From positions 1 through 64,000 of the forward strand of contig BSBM01002106.1 in the NCBI GenBank assembly GCA_027924585.1: 64,000 nucleotides of DNA, written 5' to 3'. Source of the stretch: Larix kaempferi (lineage: Eukaryota > Streptophyta > Pinopsida > Pinales > Pinaceae). Of the stretch, positions 1 through 15,343 are shown piece after piece (positions within the stretch are counted from its first letter, which is position 1; the number at the start of each line of letters is the position of its first letter). The notes beneath the pieces are model-generated. The model saw only the letters and a program-made list of their open reading frames with translations. It was not told the DNA's origin and ran no database searches. The translations under genes and the position numbers were made by a program.

Positions 1-264
1 CGTTACTTAACTTATTTTCTTTCCCCTCTTTTTTTATTAATGAAAAAAAGGGTTTATAGGTGCGATCATCTGGTATCGGATCAATCTCGATCGATGAGAA
101 ATAATTATCTGCCTGTCCTGTTCCAACGTTCCCATCCATCGATCTCGATAAGGACATGAGAATAGTTTATATGATCCGAAAGACTCTTCAAGGCCAAGTC
201 ATAGGGACTATGAGGGGATATATATATATATATAAATAAAGTAGTGTAACTTAGTGGAATGTAT
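1..264. other. Spacer downstream of trnV-UAC
   Basis: No gene recognised. The stretch is AT-rich and has a short (AT)n run around 219-234, just beyond the 3' end of trnV. It opens at the window edge, so whatever lies to the left is unknown. Confidence 0.6.
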
Positions 265-880
265 AGGGCTATACGGGCTCGAACCGTAGACCTTCTCGGT
301 AGAACAGATCAAAGTTCTTATTATCAAAATGATTTGAACTGTTCCAAGAACCCAACATGCATTTTCTCGCATTGGGCTCTTTCATTAACTGATGGAAAGA
401 TCGGTTAGTCTGCCATTCTCCTCTTTCCAGGAAGATACTAATATGGCTCCGTGTGCTCCAAATTATTACCCTTCGGAAGCAATCCCAAAGTTATTCAAAA
501 GGTTTCCTTGACGTAGGTCTGCCTTGCTCGGGCATAGATTGACTCAAATAGAGTCTCCTCTATCGCTCAAAAAGTGAAATATGACACTTCATACACCTAA
601 AAGTTCATAGAGCGAAAAGAATCTATTTTGAGGTCCCCGTATTATACTCATTATGCCTGGCATTGAACGGAGCTGGGATTGACCATATCAATTAGATTCG
701 TAATTCGAATCGGATCGAACTTCATCTTTGTCATGCTATTGTTCCCCAGAGAAACAAATTGATAGAGTAAGACTATTTCACATAGAATCTATTTCGTGGA
801 TCGGACGAATCGATAAACTCTCCCGAAAACCATTGGCGCACGTGTAAACGAGGTGCTCTACCATGCTGAGCTATAGCCCT
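265..880 (-). tRNA. trnV-UAC: tRNA-Val(UAC), split by a group II intron
   Basis: The 5' exon is at 880..842 (39 nt, beginning AGGGCTATAGCTCAG and ending TTTACAC with the UAC anticodon). The 3' exon is at 298..265 and ends in TATAGCCCT. The exons join to a 73-nt cloverleaf. The intron (841..299, about 540 nt) opens with GTGCG, the group II 5' consensus. It reads valine codons on plastid ribosomes. It lies on the same strand as atpB/atpE and opposite to trnM, the usual plastid arrangement. Exon borders are placed by homology and tRNA pairing. Confidence 0.93.
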
Positions 881-1074
881 TCCTTGCCAGTCTTGGTGAT
901 ACACTACTATACTAACCAGATGGATCACTTTCTGTCAAGGTAGATATTTCATGATCCGATACTATGATCTAATACGTCCCAATAAGTTCGATCTGCGCCA
1001 GAGAAACATTGTCTATACGTTTAATTCCATTTAGAATTGTTTATAGAGTCCAACTCTACCTATGAGAATAAATG

Positions 1075-1101
1075 ACCCACTTAACTCAGTGGTTAGAGTA
1101 T

Positions 1102-1147
<46 letters not shown>
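1075..1147 (+). tRNA. trnM-CAU: tRNA-Met(CAU), elongator
   Basis: A 73-nt cloverleaf starting ACCCACTTAACTCAG, with CAU in the anticodon loop and a GGTTCAAATCC T-arm. It sits between trnV-UAC and atpE, the standard site for the elongator methionine tRNA in plastid genomes, on the strand opposite to both. The acceptor stem has an A-T first pair, as expected for elongator tRNA-Met and unlike trnfM. Confidence 0.93.
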
Positions 1148-1149
<2 letters not shown>

Positions 1150-1243
1150 CTTATTAGATACCATTGAAGAGTCGATGGCATCTAATAAGCTTTACTCCAC
1201 TTTTTTGGATCGAGACAGAACATTGAATCAATCCATTTTCAGA

Positions 1244-1672
1244 TCATTCTCCAAAATTTTCATTAGAGACGGGGGGGCTAGCATTGATAGCCTCTAATCG
1301 TGTTCTAGCTCTTTTCAGAGCTACATCAGCCTCAATTGCTTGTCTTTTGCCTTCGGCTCGAGCTAAGTCAGCTTTAGCTATTCGAAAAGTTTCCTGGGCT
1401 TCTTTTAGATTGATGTCAACATCTCTCTCTGCATTATTGACCAATACGGTTATTTTATCATTGTCTATCTTGGCGAAACCGCCCATCAAAGCCATAGTGG
1501 ACCACCGTCCATTGAGACGTATTTTCATAACTCCTATATCTACAGCTGCCACAAGTGAAGCATGATTGGGTAATACGCCAATTTGACCACTATTAGTAGA
1601 TAGGATTATTTCTTTAACTTCTGAATCCCAAACGACTCGATTAGGAGACAGTACACGAAGATTTAGGGTCAT
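1244..1672 (-). CDS. atpE: ATP synthase CF1 epsilon subunit
   Basis: Encodes the epsilon subunit of thylakoid F1Fo ATP synthase, which couples the gamma rotor to the c-ring and limits ATP hydrolysis in the dark. The 142-residue product starts [12 protein letters not shown] and has the N-terminal beta-sandwich followed by the C-terminal helical hairpin ([10 protein letters not shown]). An in-frame TTG lies two codons upstream, but the ATG at 1672 matches the conserved family start. The gene begins 14 nt after the atpB stop, so the two are cotranscribed. In many angiosperms the two genes overlap; here they do not. No frame defects are seen. Confidence 0.96.
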   Translation of the reverse strand: MTLNLRVLSPNRVVWDSEVKEIILSTNSGQIGVLPNHASLVAAVDIGVMKIRLNGRWSTMALMGGFAKIDNDKITVLVNNAERDVDINLKEAQETFRIAKADLARAEGKRQAIEADVALKRARTRLEAINASPPVSNENFGE

Positions 1673-1686
1673 TTTCAAAATTCACT

Positions 1687-3252
<1,566 letters not shown>

Positions 3253-3669
3253 TCAGATCAGTCAATAATGAATGGGAGTTACCACCTGGGTAATACCCTA
3301 CTTTATTGAAAAGTTCAAATTAATATTTGGAATATTAAGTAGGTAGATAGATATGGATAAGGATCATGAGGAAGTCTTCGATTTCTCTATAACTAGAACC
3401 CATTTATCCATAACTAAAATTGAAAATACTTCAACATTATGTCCATATCATCTGTGAAATTTGAAACTTTAACCTTACGAATGACCTTTATCTCATTGGT
3501 CGTTATCTCTTCGTACGCACATTTGTTCCATATTCTATATGTATTGTCATATGGACAATTCGCACCATTATGGTTAAAGGTCAATTCGGTTCCTTAAATT
3601 CATTAATTAACTAGTTTAACAGCTGAAAGGTGCTTGGGTCAATGAAGAACTTCAAGAGCAAAAATTGGG

Positions 3670-3699
3670 TTGCGTCATACATAAAGAACATTATACAAT
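3670..3699 (+). promoter_or_regulatory. rbcL PEP promoter (-35/-10)
   Basis: TTGCGT (3670-3675) and TACAAT (3694-3699) are separated by 18 nt. This matches the well-known plastid rbcL promoter (TTGCGC / TACAAT) used by the sigma70-type plastid polymerase. Transcription would begin near 3706, giving a leader of about 200 nt that includes the tandem duplication at 3714-3825. Assignment is by motif and position only. Confidence 0.75.
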
Positions 3700-3713
3700 G
3701 AGAGTGTATCTAG

Positions 3714-3825
3714 TAGATCTTATTGTCCAATAACGGACGACTGTTTTGTAGGATATTTCTGTCAAAATCAATTAGATCTTATTGTCCAATAACGGACGAC
3801 TGTTTTGTAGGATATTTCTGTCAAA
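3714..3825. repeat. 59-bp tandem duplication in the rbcL 5' leader
   Basis: TAGATCTTATTGTCC... occurs at 3714-3772 and again from 3773, with period 59. The copies are essentially identical until they diverge after GTCAAA near 3825. The duplicated unit lies between the rbcL promoter and the ribosome binding site, so it would lengthen the mRNA leader. It looks like a recent slipped-strand event. Confidence 0.9.
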
Positions 3826-3884
3826 CAAAATCGATTGTTTACGTTCGATCCATGTCGAGCAGACCTCGTCCTTGCGAGAAATAA

Positions 3885-5334
<1,450 letters not shown>

Positions 5335-5445
5335 TCCAGTGACTTTCGTTCTACCAATCGGACTCGGCCCAATCTTTTACCACTACCACAAAGATTAGGC
5401 CAAATCGTGAACGGAGATCTGCGATTTCAGATATTAATATCTGGG

Positions 5446-5490
5446 ATTTCTATATATCAATATCTATAATAGATATTGATATATAGAAAT
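5446..5490 (+). terminator. Stem-loop 3' of rbcL
   Basis: Perfect 20-bp inverted arms (5446-5465 and 5471-5490) around a 5-nt loop lie 110 nt after the rbcL stop codon. Plastid hairpins in this position act mainly as 3'-end processing and mRNA-stability elements rather than efficient terminators. Confidence 0.75.
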
Positions 5491-5601
5491 TTCCGAGGTC
5501 AAATATCTCAAACAGAGTGAGTCAATTCAAATTTTTTGGGGTAAAGCATTCGATAACGAATCCTATTCATCCTTTCCATTGATCTTATGGATCATTCGAT
5601 A

Positions 5602-5675
5602 GGGTTGGTAGCTCAGTGGATCAGAGCTCATGGTTCCGGACCATGAAGTCAAGGGTTCAAATCCCTTCTAGCCCA
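5602..5675 (+). tRNA. trnR-CCG: tRNA-Arg(CCG)
   Basis: A 74-nt cloverleaf starting GGGTTGGTAGCTCAG, with CCG in the anticodon loop (GTTCCGGAC) and the GGGTTCAAATCCC T-arm. It lies between rbcL and accD. trnR-CCG persists in this place in gymnosperms and bryophytes but is missing from angiosperm plastids, so it is a useful lineage marker. Confidence 0.93.
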
Positions 5676-5918
5676 AAAGATTTTATATTTAGGATGAAAA
5701 TTCCTTTTCATCGCGGTATAGGAGAGAATCTTTCTTTATAACAGAATAAAGGGTTCTATCATAATCCCGGATCGATATTTCGGATTCCTAATCAATAATG
5801 AATGGAGATGATTTATCAATGATTCATTCCACTATTCATTAATTATTTTAATCATTTTATTTATACGACTTCTCCTCATACAAAATAAGATAGGAAAAGT
5901 AACAATCTTTACCTTTAT

Positions 5919-6899
5919 ATGGAAAACTCTATGTCTATAAGGGAGTGGTTCGAAGACAGGCGTAAAATAACTGGATTACTAAAAGATTCGGTCGAAGGGG
6001 ATAGTAAGGACGTCAATGAGATGGATAAGAACAAGAATCTAAGTATTGATTACGTTAAAATTAATAGATTATGGGTTCAATGCGATAATTGCGAGAGCTT
6101 GCTCTATATCAGATTCTTGAGAGAGAATAAAAGTATTTGTGAAGAATGTGGATATTATCTGCAAATGAATAGTTCAGATAGAATAGAACTTATAATTGAT
6201 CGTGGCACTTGGCGTCCTATGGATGAAGACATGTACACTCTAGATGTTCTTCAATTTCATTCTGAGGATGAACCTTCTAATTCTGATCCTCTTAATTCTG
6301 AGGATGAACCTTATAAGGATCATATAACTTCCTGTCAAATAGAGACAGGTTTGACTGATGCTATTCAAACAGGCATAGGTAAATTAAATGGTATTCCTAT
6401 CGCACTCGGAGTTATGGATTTTAAGTTCATGGGAGGTAGTATGGGCTCTGTAGTAGGTGAGAAAATAACCCGTCTGATCGAGCGCGCTACCGAGGAATCT
6501 CTTCCAGTCATTATGGTGTGTGCTTCCGGAGGAGCACGCATGCAAGAAGGAAGTTTTAGTTTAATGCAAATGGCTAAAATAGCTTCTGCGTTATATATTC
6601 ATCAGAAGGATAAAAAGTTGTTATATTTATCGATTCTGACGTCTCCGACAACCGGTGGAGTGACTGCTAGTTTTGGCATGTTGGGAGATATCATTATTGC
6701 CGAACCTAAAGCGTACATTGCATTTGCAGGTAAAAGAGTAATCGAACAGACATTAGGTCAGAAAGTGATTGAAGATTTTCAGGTGACTGAGCATTTATTT
6801 GGTCATGGTTTATTTGATCTGATTGTTCCACGTAATCTCTTAAAAGGTGTTCTGAGTGAACTATTTAAGCTTTACGGTCTTCCTCGTGAAAAAAAATGA
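5919..6899 (+). CDS. accD: Acetyl-CoA carboxylase carboxyltransferase beta subunit
   Basis: The plastid-encoded beta subunit of the heteromeric acetyl-CoA carboxylase, which makes malonyl-CoA for fatty-acid synthesis in the stroma. The 326-residue protein has a C4 zinc finger (C55, C58, C74, C77) and then the carboxyltransferase core with [12 protein letters not shown] and the [14 protein letters not shown] substrate loop. Between them is an acidic insert in which SEDEP occurs twice (about residues 114-132), a small in-frame expansion. The start could be Met1 or Met5 ([12 protein letters not shown]); the latter is closer to the family core. The frame is intact. Retained accD argues against Gnetales. 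Confidence 0.95.
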   Translation: MENSMSIREWFEDRRKITGLLKDSVEGDSKDVNEMDKNKNLSIDYVKINRLWVQCDNCESLLYIRFLRENKSICEECGYYLQMNSSDRIELIIDRGTWRPMDEDMYTLDVLQFHSEDEPSNSDPLNSEDEPYKDHITSCQIETGLTDAIQTGIGKLNGIPIALGVMDFKFMGGSMGSVVGEKITRLIERATEESLPVIMVCASGGARMQEGSFSLMQMAKIASALYIHQKDKKLLYLSILTSPTTGGVTASFGMLGDIIIAEPKAYIAFAGKRVIEQTLGQKVIEDFQVTEHLFGHGLFDLIVPRNLLKGVLSELFKLYGLPREKK

Positions 6900-7427
6900 A
6901 CGTTGAGTTTTTTCCTTATAAGGAAAAAAGATCAAATCGAGTTCCTTGTAACGGAAGTGACAGTGATATAGTTTCTTATCGCGGCGAAAGAAAGAATGAT
7001 TTCTCTAAGAGAATTGCTTTTCACCCCCTTTTTACCAACAATTTATGATCCTCGATCCTATACTAACAATAAATATAGCCAATTTTCCGCTCTCCGAAAT
7101 CAGAGAAATTTTGGTCAGGATTCTTGTTCTTCCACTATTTTATTATATAGTATGAATAAGTGTTGTAATATATCTGTATATATATTGTAATAGATAAGAT
7201 CCTCATTGTTGAACTCGGGATCTTATTCAAAAACAATTTTGGATCCAACTTGAAATGCTTTTTCAGAATTTTTGGAAGAGATGGGGAAAAGAACAATATT
7301 TGCGTACATGTATTCTATGAAGAAGGACGAATAGGACCGCTCATTTGGTCCCATCACTTATTTGATCTTATAATAATTCCTTGTAATATTTATAAAAATT
7401 TAATTGATTAAGTAAGGTACTCATTCT
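6900..7427. other. accD-psaI spacer
   Basis: A 528-bp AT-rich spacer. A short hairpin (TTTTTTCCTTATAAGGAAAAAA) just after the accD stop at about 6908-6930 may serve as a 3'-processing element. I see no conserved gene; an in-frame stretch at 6996-7190 matches nothing I know. Confidence 0.55.
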
Positions 7428-7538
7428 ATGATAATTCCTCACCTACCCTCTATTTTAGTTCCTTTAGTCGGCTTATTACTTCCGGCAATTACAATGGTTC
7501 TTTCTCATCTGTATATTCAGAAAGACGAGATTTTATGA
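7428..7538 (+). CDS. psaI: Photosystem I reaction centre subunit VIII
   Basis: A small thylakoid membrane protein of PSI that helps bind PsaL and form the PsaL/PsaI/PsaH side of the complex. The 36-residue product contains [19 protein letters not shown], a single transmembrane helix, followed by LYIQKDEIL. It matches PsaI in length and core sequence and lies between accD and ycf4 as usual. Confidence 0.92.
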   Translation: MIIPHLPSILVPLVGLLLPAITMVLSHLYIQKDEIL

Positions 7539-8080
7539 ATTTTATAAAATCCGATGTAAGAAATGGGTTTGGATCTTTCAATTGCGGAACAAATATGATA
7601 TCCATATCTATTTCAGATGATATAAGATAGAACCCTTATAGACACAAAATAGGTATAAATATCCATATGTATTTCGACATATTCATATATGAATATGGAT
7701 AGATTTTACCATTCTATTTTATATATAGATAATTTGGATATCTATTCATATCCATATACATATTGGATATACGCATGTTTCAATAGATAGGTATTGATCA
7801 ATATGTTAATATTGTCGGTTATATTTTTTATATGGTATATATATCTATTCCTGTAGATATTGATACTGCACTGATCCAGTGTTGTTTCTCAAATTGATAA
7901 ATTAAGGAAGGACCTTTTTGAAATGGATGGTAAGAATGGACAAGAAGATATACTTGGCTGACTTTACGGAAATGTTATCTATGTATATGGATAGCTAGTT
8001 TATAAGAGTTTGGGAACCAAAGGATAAAAAAGTTGGCTATTCCCTCAACTTCAATAGGATGGAATTGAATACAATTTTTT
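7539..8080. other. psaI-ycf4 spacer, AT-rich with reiterated ATATGGATA-like motifs
   Basis: No gene seen. From about 7640 to 7860 the sequence repeatedly uses ATATCCATAT / TATGGATA-type words in both orientations, giving overlapping imperfect palindromes. This is low-complexity plastid spacer. Confidence 0.5.
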
Positions 8081-8635
8081 ATGAATCGTCGATCCAAATG
8101 GCTCTGGATAGAACCTATAACAGGGTCTCGAAAAGGAAGTAATTTCTTTTGGGCTTGTATCCTCTTTCTGGGTTCACTAGGATTTTTCCTGGTCGGTATT
8201 TCGAGTTATTTTGGTGAGAACCTGATACCCCTATTGTCATCTCAGCAAATACTCTTTTTTCCACAAGGAATTGTAATGTGTTTTCATGGTATTGCAGGTC
8301 TGTTCATTAGCTCTTATCTGTGGTGCACAATTTTGTTCAATGTGGGTAGTGGCTATAATAAGTTTGATAAAAGAAAAGGAATTGTATGTCTTTTTCGTTG
8401 GGGATTTCCCGGAATAAATCGTCGTATTTTCCCACGATTTCTTATGAAGGATATTCAGATGATCAAAACGGAAGTTCAAGAAGGTATTTCCCCTCGTCGT
8501 GTTCTTTATATGGAAATAAAGGGCCGACAAGACATTCCTTTAACTCGTACTGGTGATAATTTGAACCTAAGGGAGATCGAACAGAAAGCTGCTGAATCAG
8601 CCCGTTTCTTGCGTGTATCCATTGAAGGGTTTTGA
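8081..8635 (+). CDS. ycf4: Photosystem I assembly factor Ycf4
   Basis: A thylakoid membrane scaffold for PSI assembly. The 184-residue protein begins [18 protein letters not shown], has two hydrophobic segments near residues 22-45 and 62-85, and ends in a soluble stromal domain with [22 protein letters not shown]-type residues. Length is normal and the frame is open. It lies between psaI and cemA, the common plastid order. Confidence 0.94.
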   Translation: MNRRSKWLWIEPITGSRKGSNFFWACILFLGSLGFFLVGISSYFGENLIPLLSSQQILFFPQGIVMCFHGIAGLFISSYLWCTILFNVGSGYNKFDKRKGIVCLFRWGFPGINRRIFPRFLMKDIQMIKTEVQEGISPRRVLYMEIKGRQDIPLTRTGDNLNLREIEQKAAESARFLRVSIEGF

Positions 8636-9487
8636 AATGAACCGGGGGGTTCTTTATCCTCGACATACATTAAAATGTCGAGACATTTTAATATGGATCA
8701 AATCAAGGAACATTAATTAATATCCAATCAGGAAATTTCAATATTGTATTTCATATAAATTGAAATAAATATTGAAATATTATTGTATGTAAATGGAACG
8801 ATATAGGATCTTTATGAACAATATAAGATTTTTATTAAATAGTATAGGAAGAGGTAATATAGGAAGAGCAATAAGTTACGATAGAACTAGTTGGTATTTG
8901 TCCGGGAAAAAGATCATGCAGTTAATTCCTACTAAATGATACTTATGGAATGAATCAGACCGAGATTCTTTTGGTAGTTCCCGAACACACCATATCATTT
9001 CCTATCCTAGGGAGGGCGAGCTTATAGAGCCAGTAGATGGATATGATGTATCAGAAAGAACAATTATTAGATATAGTGGTCCGGTTTCCCTAAAACTAGA
9101 ATATTTTTTCCTTTCATCCCGATTCTTCATCACGATCCAAATTATTCTTATATGATTTCGTCGTTATCTCATTTTTCAAGAGCATTTGTCATCTTTGGAG
9201 ATAACTGGGGAAAGATTTGTAAAAGATCCTTTGAATCCAGTTATCAGGATTCAAAGGATCTTGGCAATGAATAAGACTTATGTTACTTCAAGTGATTCTT
9301 CTAAAAAAGAGTAAGATAGAATGGAAAAAATGAATAGATAATTGGTCCAGATAGAGACGATCTGGAATGATCGGATATCTGGGAACGATCTCCTTATGCT
9401 CCGTCTCACTCATTTGGAGCGAACCTTTTACTTTTTCTCCGAGGATAATTTTTCTCGGGGTAAAACAATTACGCAATAGATCAATCT
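8636..9487. other. ycf4-cemA spacer with two hairpins
   Basis: An 852-bp spacer. A palindrome around 8668-8696 (CATTAAAATGTC / GACATTTTAATATG) follows ycf4, and a perfect 16-bp stem sits at 9223-9262. No coding sequence is recognised. Confidence 0.6.
9223..9262. repeat. Perfect 16-bp inverted repeat upstream of cemA
   Basis: AAGATCCTTTGAATCC (9223-9238) and its exact reverse complement (9247-9262) enclose an 8-nt loop. It could fold in the ycf4-cemA transcript as an RNA-stability element. Function is not known. Confidence 0.7.
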
Positions 9488-10273
9488 ATGAGTCCCATAC
9501 CTCATTCTATCACTCGTACTTTGTCTAGATTTCGGACAGAACTGACGGGTGAATCAGGTTCGTTAGCGATTCACGAATTGGAAGTGGCCAAATATAAAGC
9601 ATTAGCTTCCCTACGATATCTCGCATGTTTAGTAGTACTGCCCTGGATAATTCCTATTTTATTACGGAAAGGTTTGGAGCCTTGGATCACAGATTGGTGG
9701 AATACTGGTCAATCTTATAAAATTTATGATTATCTCCAGGAAGAAAGTGCTCTGGAAAGATTTGAGAGAATAGAAGATCTATTCCTATTAGAAAAAATGT
9801 TGGAAGATTCTTTGGGAACATATTCACAAGATCTTCCTATAGAGCTTCACGAAGAAACGATCCAATTGGTTGAAATGTACAATGAAGATTGTATCCAGAT
9901 AATCTCACATTTATTAACAAATCTAATAGGTTTTGTTCTTATAAGTGCTTATCTCATTCTGGGTAGGAATAAACTTGCCATTCTAAATTCTTGGATCCAA
10001 GAATTATTCTATAGTCTGAGCGATACAATGAAAGCTTTTGTCATCCTTTTAGTAACTGATCTATTTATTGGGTTTCATTCGCCCCATGGTTGGGAACTGA
10101 TGATCGATTCGATCTCCGAAAATTATGGATTTGCTCATAACGAACAAATAATATCTGTTCTTGTTTCAACTTTTCCAGTCATCTTAGATACGATTCTTAA
10201 ATATTGGATCTTCCGTCGTTTCAATCGTATATCTCCTTCACTTGTAGTAATTTATCATTCGATGAATGAATAA
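9488..10273 (+). CDS. cemA: Chloroplast envelope membrane protein CemA
   Basis: An inner-envelope protein (Ycf10) linked to proton extrusion and inorganic-carbon uptake. The 261-residue product begins [20 protein letters not shown] hydrophobic segment is near residues 43-60 ([15 protein letters not shown]) and three more lie in the C-terminal half, including [21 protein letters not shown], a conserved CemA signature. The frame is intact. It lies in the psaI-ycf4-cemA-petA cluster. Confidence 0.94.
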   Translation: MSPIPHSITRTLSRFRTELTGESGSLAIHELEVAKYKALASLRYLACLVVLPWIIPILLRKGLEPWITDWWNTGQSYKIYDYLQEESALERFERIEDLFLLEKMLEDSLGTYSQDLPIELHEETIQLVEMYNEDCIQIISHLLTNLIGFVLISAYLILGRNKLAILNSWIQELFYSLSDTMKAFVILLVTDLFIGFHSPHGWELMIDSISENYGFAHNEQIISVLVSTFPVILDTILKYWIFRRFNRISPSLVVIYHSMNE

Positions 10274-10493
10274 AGAATAGGGTTTTTTCTCCGACCGAAA
10301 CAATTGAAACAGAATAATAAAGTGTTTTCTGTGTTCAGGAATTAGCTATTCCTCCCCCTCATTCTTCTCCTGGTGCGAGACTTCCGATTTCTTACTTTTA
10401 GGTTTGGTTCAATCAATATAGTAGCAGAATTTTTGACAGGTAACTATGATAGCTACCTACTCTCACCCGAAAAATGATTTGGAACCAATAACC

Positions 10494-11453
10494 ATGCAAA
10501 ATAGAAATACTTATGACTGGACGAAAAAGATGACTCGGTTAATTTCCGTCCTGGTCATGATACATATCATCACTCGGACATCCATTTCGAATGCATATCC
10601 CATTTTTGCACAGCAGGGTTATGAAAATCCCCGAGAAGCAACTGGACGTATTGTATGTGCCAATTGTCACTTGGCCAAAAAACCTGTAGATATTGAGGTT
10701 CCACAGTCCGTGCTTCCCAATACCGTATTTGAAGCAGTTGTTAAGATCCCCTATGATACGCAAATGAAACAAGTTCTTGCTAATGGTAAGAAAGGGGCTT
10801 TAAATGTAGGAGCTGTTCTAATTTTACCCGAGGGCTTTGAATTAGCCCCTCCGGATCGTATTTCTCCTGAGATTAGACAAAAGATGGGTAATCTTTATTT
10901 TCAGAACTATCGTCCCAATCAAAAAAACATTATTGTAATAGGTCCTGTTCCTGGTCAAAAATATAGTGAACTTGTGTTCCCCATCCTTTCACCAGATCCT
11001 GCTACTGATAAAGAAGCTCACTTCCTTAAATATCCCATATATTTGGGTGGTAATAGAGGAAGAGGACAAATTTATCCCGACGGGAGTAAGAGCAACAATA
11101 CGGTCTACAGCGCTTCGGCAACAGGAAGAGTGAGCAAAATTTTACGTAAAGAAAAGGGTGGATATGAGATAACTATCGATAATACATCAGACGGTGGGCA
11201 AGTGGTTGACATTGTACCTCCGGGACCGGAACTTCTTGTTTCAGAAGGCGAATTGATCAAGGTCGATCAGCCATTAACGAATAACCCTAATGTGGGTGGA
11301 TTCGGTCAAGGAGATGCAGAGATAGTACTTCAAGATCCATTACGTGTTCAAGGTCTTTTATTATTCTTAGCATCTGTCATTCTGGCACAGATATTTTTGG
11401 TCCTTAAGAAGAAACAATTTGAGAAAGTTCAATTGGCCGAGATGAATCTTTAG
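10494..11453 (+). CDS. petA: Cytochrome f
   Basis: The c-type cytochrome of the b6f complex that passes electrons to plastocyanin in the thylakoid lumen. I chose the ATG at 10494 (MQNRNTYDW), the conserved start; the frame runs 16 codons further upstream. A thylakoid signal peptide (residues 1-34, ending SNA) precedes mature Tyr35, an axial haem ligand. The haem-binding CANCH motif is at residues 55-59. A single C-terminal anchor ([17 protein letters not shown]) is followed by [15 protein letters not shown]. The 319-residue length is normal. Confidence 0.96.
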   Translation: MQNRNTYDWTKKMTRLISVLVMIHIITRTSISNAYPIFAQQGYENPREATGRIVCANCHLAKKPVDIEVPQSVLPNTVFEAVVKIPYDTQMKQVLANGKKGALNVGAVLILPEGFELAPPDRISPEIRQKMGNLYFQNYRPNQKNIIVIGPVPGQKYSELVFPILSPDPATDKEAHFLKYPIYLGGNRGRGQIYPDGSKSNNTVYSASATGRVSKILRKEKGGYEITIDNTSDGGQVVDIVPPGPELLVSEGELIKVDQPLTNNPNVGGFGQGDAEIVLQDPLRVQGLLLFLASVILAQIFLVLKKKQFEKVQLAEMNL

Positions 11454-12483
11454 GTCCATAGATTTCCGAACATTAAGTTGACTGATTGAATCAAAAATTA
11501 ATACCCCTTCGGAGATGGAGAGCCTTTTATCCTCCTTCTCCCTTATATTTTCTTGGAAAAATGTAAGATATATCTACATTTTTAATAAGGAGTGACTCAA
11601 TAAGCACTGGAACAGATCAACTTGTCGAACGATCCTCATATGCTATATCGCGTACTAGATACATACCATTCCTTCCTTTCCTTGCCCCCCATGTTCAAAA
11701 GAAATGATCCGGAAAATAGAGATAGATCGCAGGAGGGAGAGATGAGGAAAATAACCAAGCAATCTTGGAGAAGATTCCTATTTTCTCTGATTCCATTCTT
11801 GATCCTATACCATTATTCTTCCTCGAAAAGATTTGAATAAATTATTCTCGTTGAGATAAGAGGAACTAATTGGGTGTCGATCCTGCCCTGTTCGTAAATT
11901 CCTTCGTAAATTGTCGATTATTTTGTACGTTATACTGAGCTTAAAATTCATAAAGAAGGAAGAGCAGACAAGTAAGGAAGGGGCAATATCACTCATTGAG
12001 TAAAACAACCCTATAAAACTTTTGGGTTCGTTCATTATGAGAGAAAATGAAAAAAGGTTTTTTTCCTCTTTTCTTTTTTAAGCCAAAATAAGAAAAGATT
12101 CTATTTGCACATTCAGATTCTCATAGTTCAGGTTTTTACAGAAACTTTGCATAATCTCCCATCAGAGAAATGAGCAAATTTTTAGTAATTAATATTCTCT
12201 GTTTCTCCGTTGTTCCTTCGACAGAGATTGAAATGGGATCGATCCAATTTTGATCATATAGTGGAAGAATAGGTTGGCTTATCACCTGACTGAAAGGCAT
12301 TGAATGAAGTAAATGACAGAGTCATTGTATTTGTACGAATCTTCTCTTCTAATTAATATTAATATAGAAGAGAATCTCAAAAATAGATTTTGATAAGACC
12401 TTACCCTTCTCTGAAGGGTAAGGCCTTATCAATTTTTCACTTTCGCATGTATAGTATTCCCCATAGTAAGTGCATTTCCCCTA
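11454..12483. other. petA-psbJ convergent spacer
   Basis: About 1 kb between convergent petA and psbJ. A 72-codon open frame at 11622-11840 has no recognisable homology and I do not call it a gene. Hairpins lie near 12338-12371 (AATTAATATTAATAT core) and at 12392-12430, the latter probably defining the 3' end of psbEFLJ mRNA. Confidence 0.6.
12392..12430 (-). terminator. Stem-loop 3' of the psbE operon
   Basis: GATAAGACCTTACCCTT and AAGGGTAAGGCCTTATC pair over 17 bp with one G-U-type mismatch around a 5-nt loop. It lies about 55 nt downstream of the psbJ stop on the minus strand, where an mRNA 3'-stabilising hairpin is expected. Confidence 0.7.
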
Positions 12484-12606
12484 CTATAGGGATGACCCTG
12501 ATCCAGAATATGAACCATAGAAAAAGATACCCAGTAAACCAATCACAATAATACCAGTTACAGTAGCTATCAACCAAAGAGGGATCCTTCCAGTGGTTTC
12601 GGCCAT
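12484..12606 (-). CDS. psbJ: Photosystem II protein J
   Basis: A small single-helix PSII subunit (40 residues) beginning [12 protein letters not shown] and ending [10 protein letters not shown]. It helps PSII assembly and electron flow to plastoquinone. It is last in the psbE-psbF-psbL-psbJ operon; length and sequence are normal. Confidence 0.94.
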   Translation of the reverse strand: MAETTGRIPLWLIATVTGIIVIGLLGIFFYGSYSGSGSSL

Positions 12607-12724
12607 TTCTCTTACTCCCTTTCACATTTTATTAAGTGGTCATGCTCGAGACATAAACAGTCATAGCATAGATAATTATGAGTATTGGATCTATTCGAAT
12701 GGAGTGAGAATATTCTCATTGTTC

Positions 12725-14540
<1,816 letters not shown>

Positions 14541-14642
14541 ACGCCTACTATAACTATAATTAGTTATTTCGGTTTCTTATTGGCTTCTATCATTTTCACC
14601 CTAGTCCTATTCATTAGCTCGAGCAAGATACAACTTATTTGA
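14541..14642 (+). CDS. petL: Cytochrome b6f subunit 6, ACG start
   Basis: A 33-residue single-helix subunit that stabilises the b6f dimer. The frame reads [18 protein letters not shown]... and ends SSSKIQLI, matching PetL. The first codon is ACG, there is no methionine anywhere in the frame, and an in-frame TAA lies nine codons upstream. Translation therefore most likely depends on C-to-U editing that makes AUG, as in other plastid ACG starts. It is followed by petG about 150 bp away on the same strand. Confidence 0.87.
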   Translation, partial: TPTITIISYFGFLLASIIFTLVLFISSSKIQLI

Positions 14643-14794
14643 AATGAAGGAAGGGGAAACCCTCTAAGTTCACTATTTGAATTTCAATAATTTCGTGGAT
14701 TCTCTCTATATAAATTTCTGATCATTGAGATTCATAGCAAATTCAGGGTACTATCCAGGATAGCTATTATCCCTACTTATTCCGTTGAATCGAA

Positions 14795-14908
14795 ATGATT
14801 GAGGCTTTGCCATCCGGAATTGTGTTAGGTCTAATTCCTATAACTTTGGCCGGATTATTCGTAACTGCATATTCACAATACCGACGTGGTGATCAATTGG
14901 ATATTTGA
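14795..14908 (+). CDS. petG: Cytochrome b6f subunit 5
   Basis: A 37-residue single-helix b6f subunit required for complex stability. The sequence begins [20 protein letters not shown] and ends YRRGDQLDI. Length and sequence are normal, in the petL-petG-trnW-trnP region. Confidence 0.95.
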
Positions 14909-15030
14909 TCCGGGAATATCCTCCCATTTAATTGGCCTCCTACTTTTCCTGGGAGGTCAGATTCCATTGCTCGTTCCAGTTGGAATGAATTCTCCATAAT
15001 TTAGAGGGTTGGATTTGATAGGAACAGAAT

Positions 15031-15104
15031 CACGCTCTGTAGGATTTGAACCTACGGCATCAGGTTTTGGAGACCTACGTTCTACCGAACTGAACTAAGA
15101 GCGC
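15031..15104 (-). tRNA. trnW-CCA: tRNA-Trp(CCA)
   Basis: A 74-nt cloverleaf starting GCGCTCTTAGTTCAG, with CCA in the anticodon loop (GGTCTCCAAAACC) and discriminator G. It is adjacent to trnP-UGG, as in most plastid genomes. Confidence 0.95.
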
Positions 15105-15269
15105 TTTCTTGAACATCCGGAGATAAAGGGAAGGGAAAATACCTTTTGTTTATATTCTTAGAGTAAAACACTTTCGCATCTGATACGATTCAATTATTTG
15201 ATGTTCCATTCGAATCGATATCAAATGATCTTTCGTTCCTCTCTCTTTCCATAGAAAAGAAGGGAAAGG

Positions 15270-15343
15270 TAGGGATGACAGGATTTGAACCTGCGACATT
15301 TTGTACCCAAAACAAACACGCTACCAAGCTGCGCTACATCCCT
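15270..15343 (-). tRNA. trnP-UGG: tRNA-Pro(UGG)
   Basis: A 74-nt cloverleaf starting AGGGATGTAGCGCAG, with UGG in the loop (TTTTGGGTA) and T-arm CAGGTTCAAATCCTG. It lies between trnW and psaJ on the minus strand. Confidence 0.95.

Noticed and set aside
11622-11840. 72-codon open frame in the petA-psbJ spacer
   Set aside because: No similarity to a known plastid protein, no clear ribosome binding site, and composition like the surrounding spacer.
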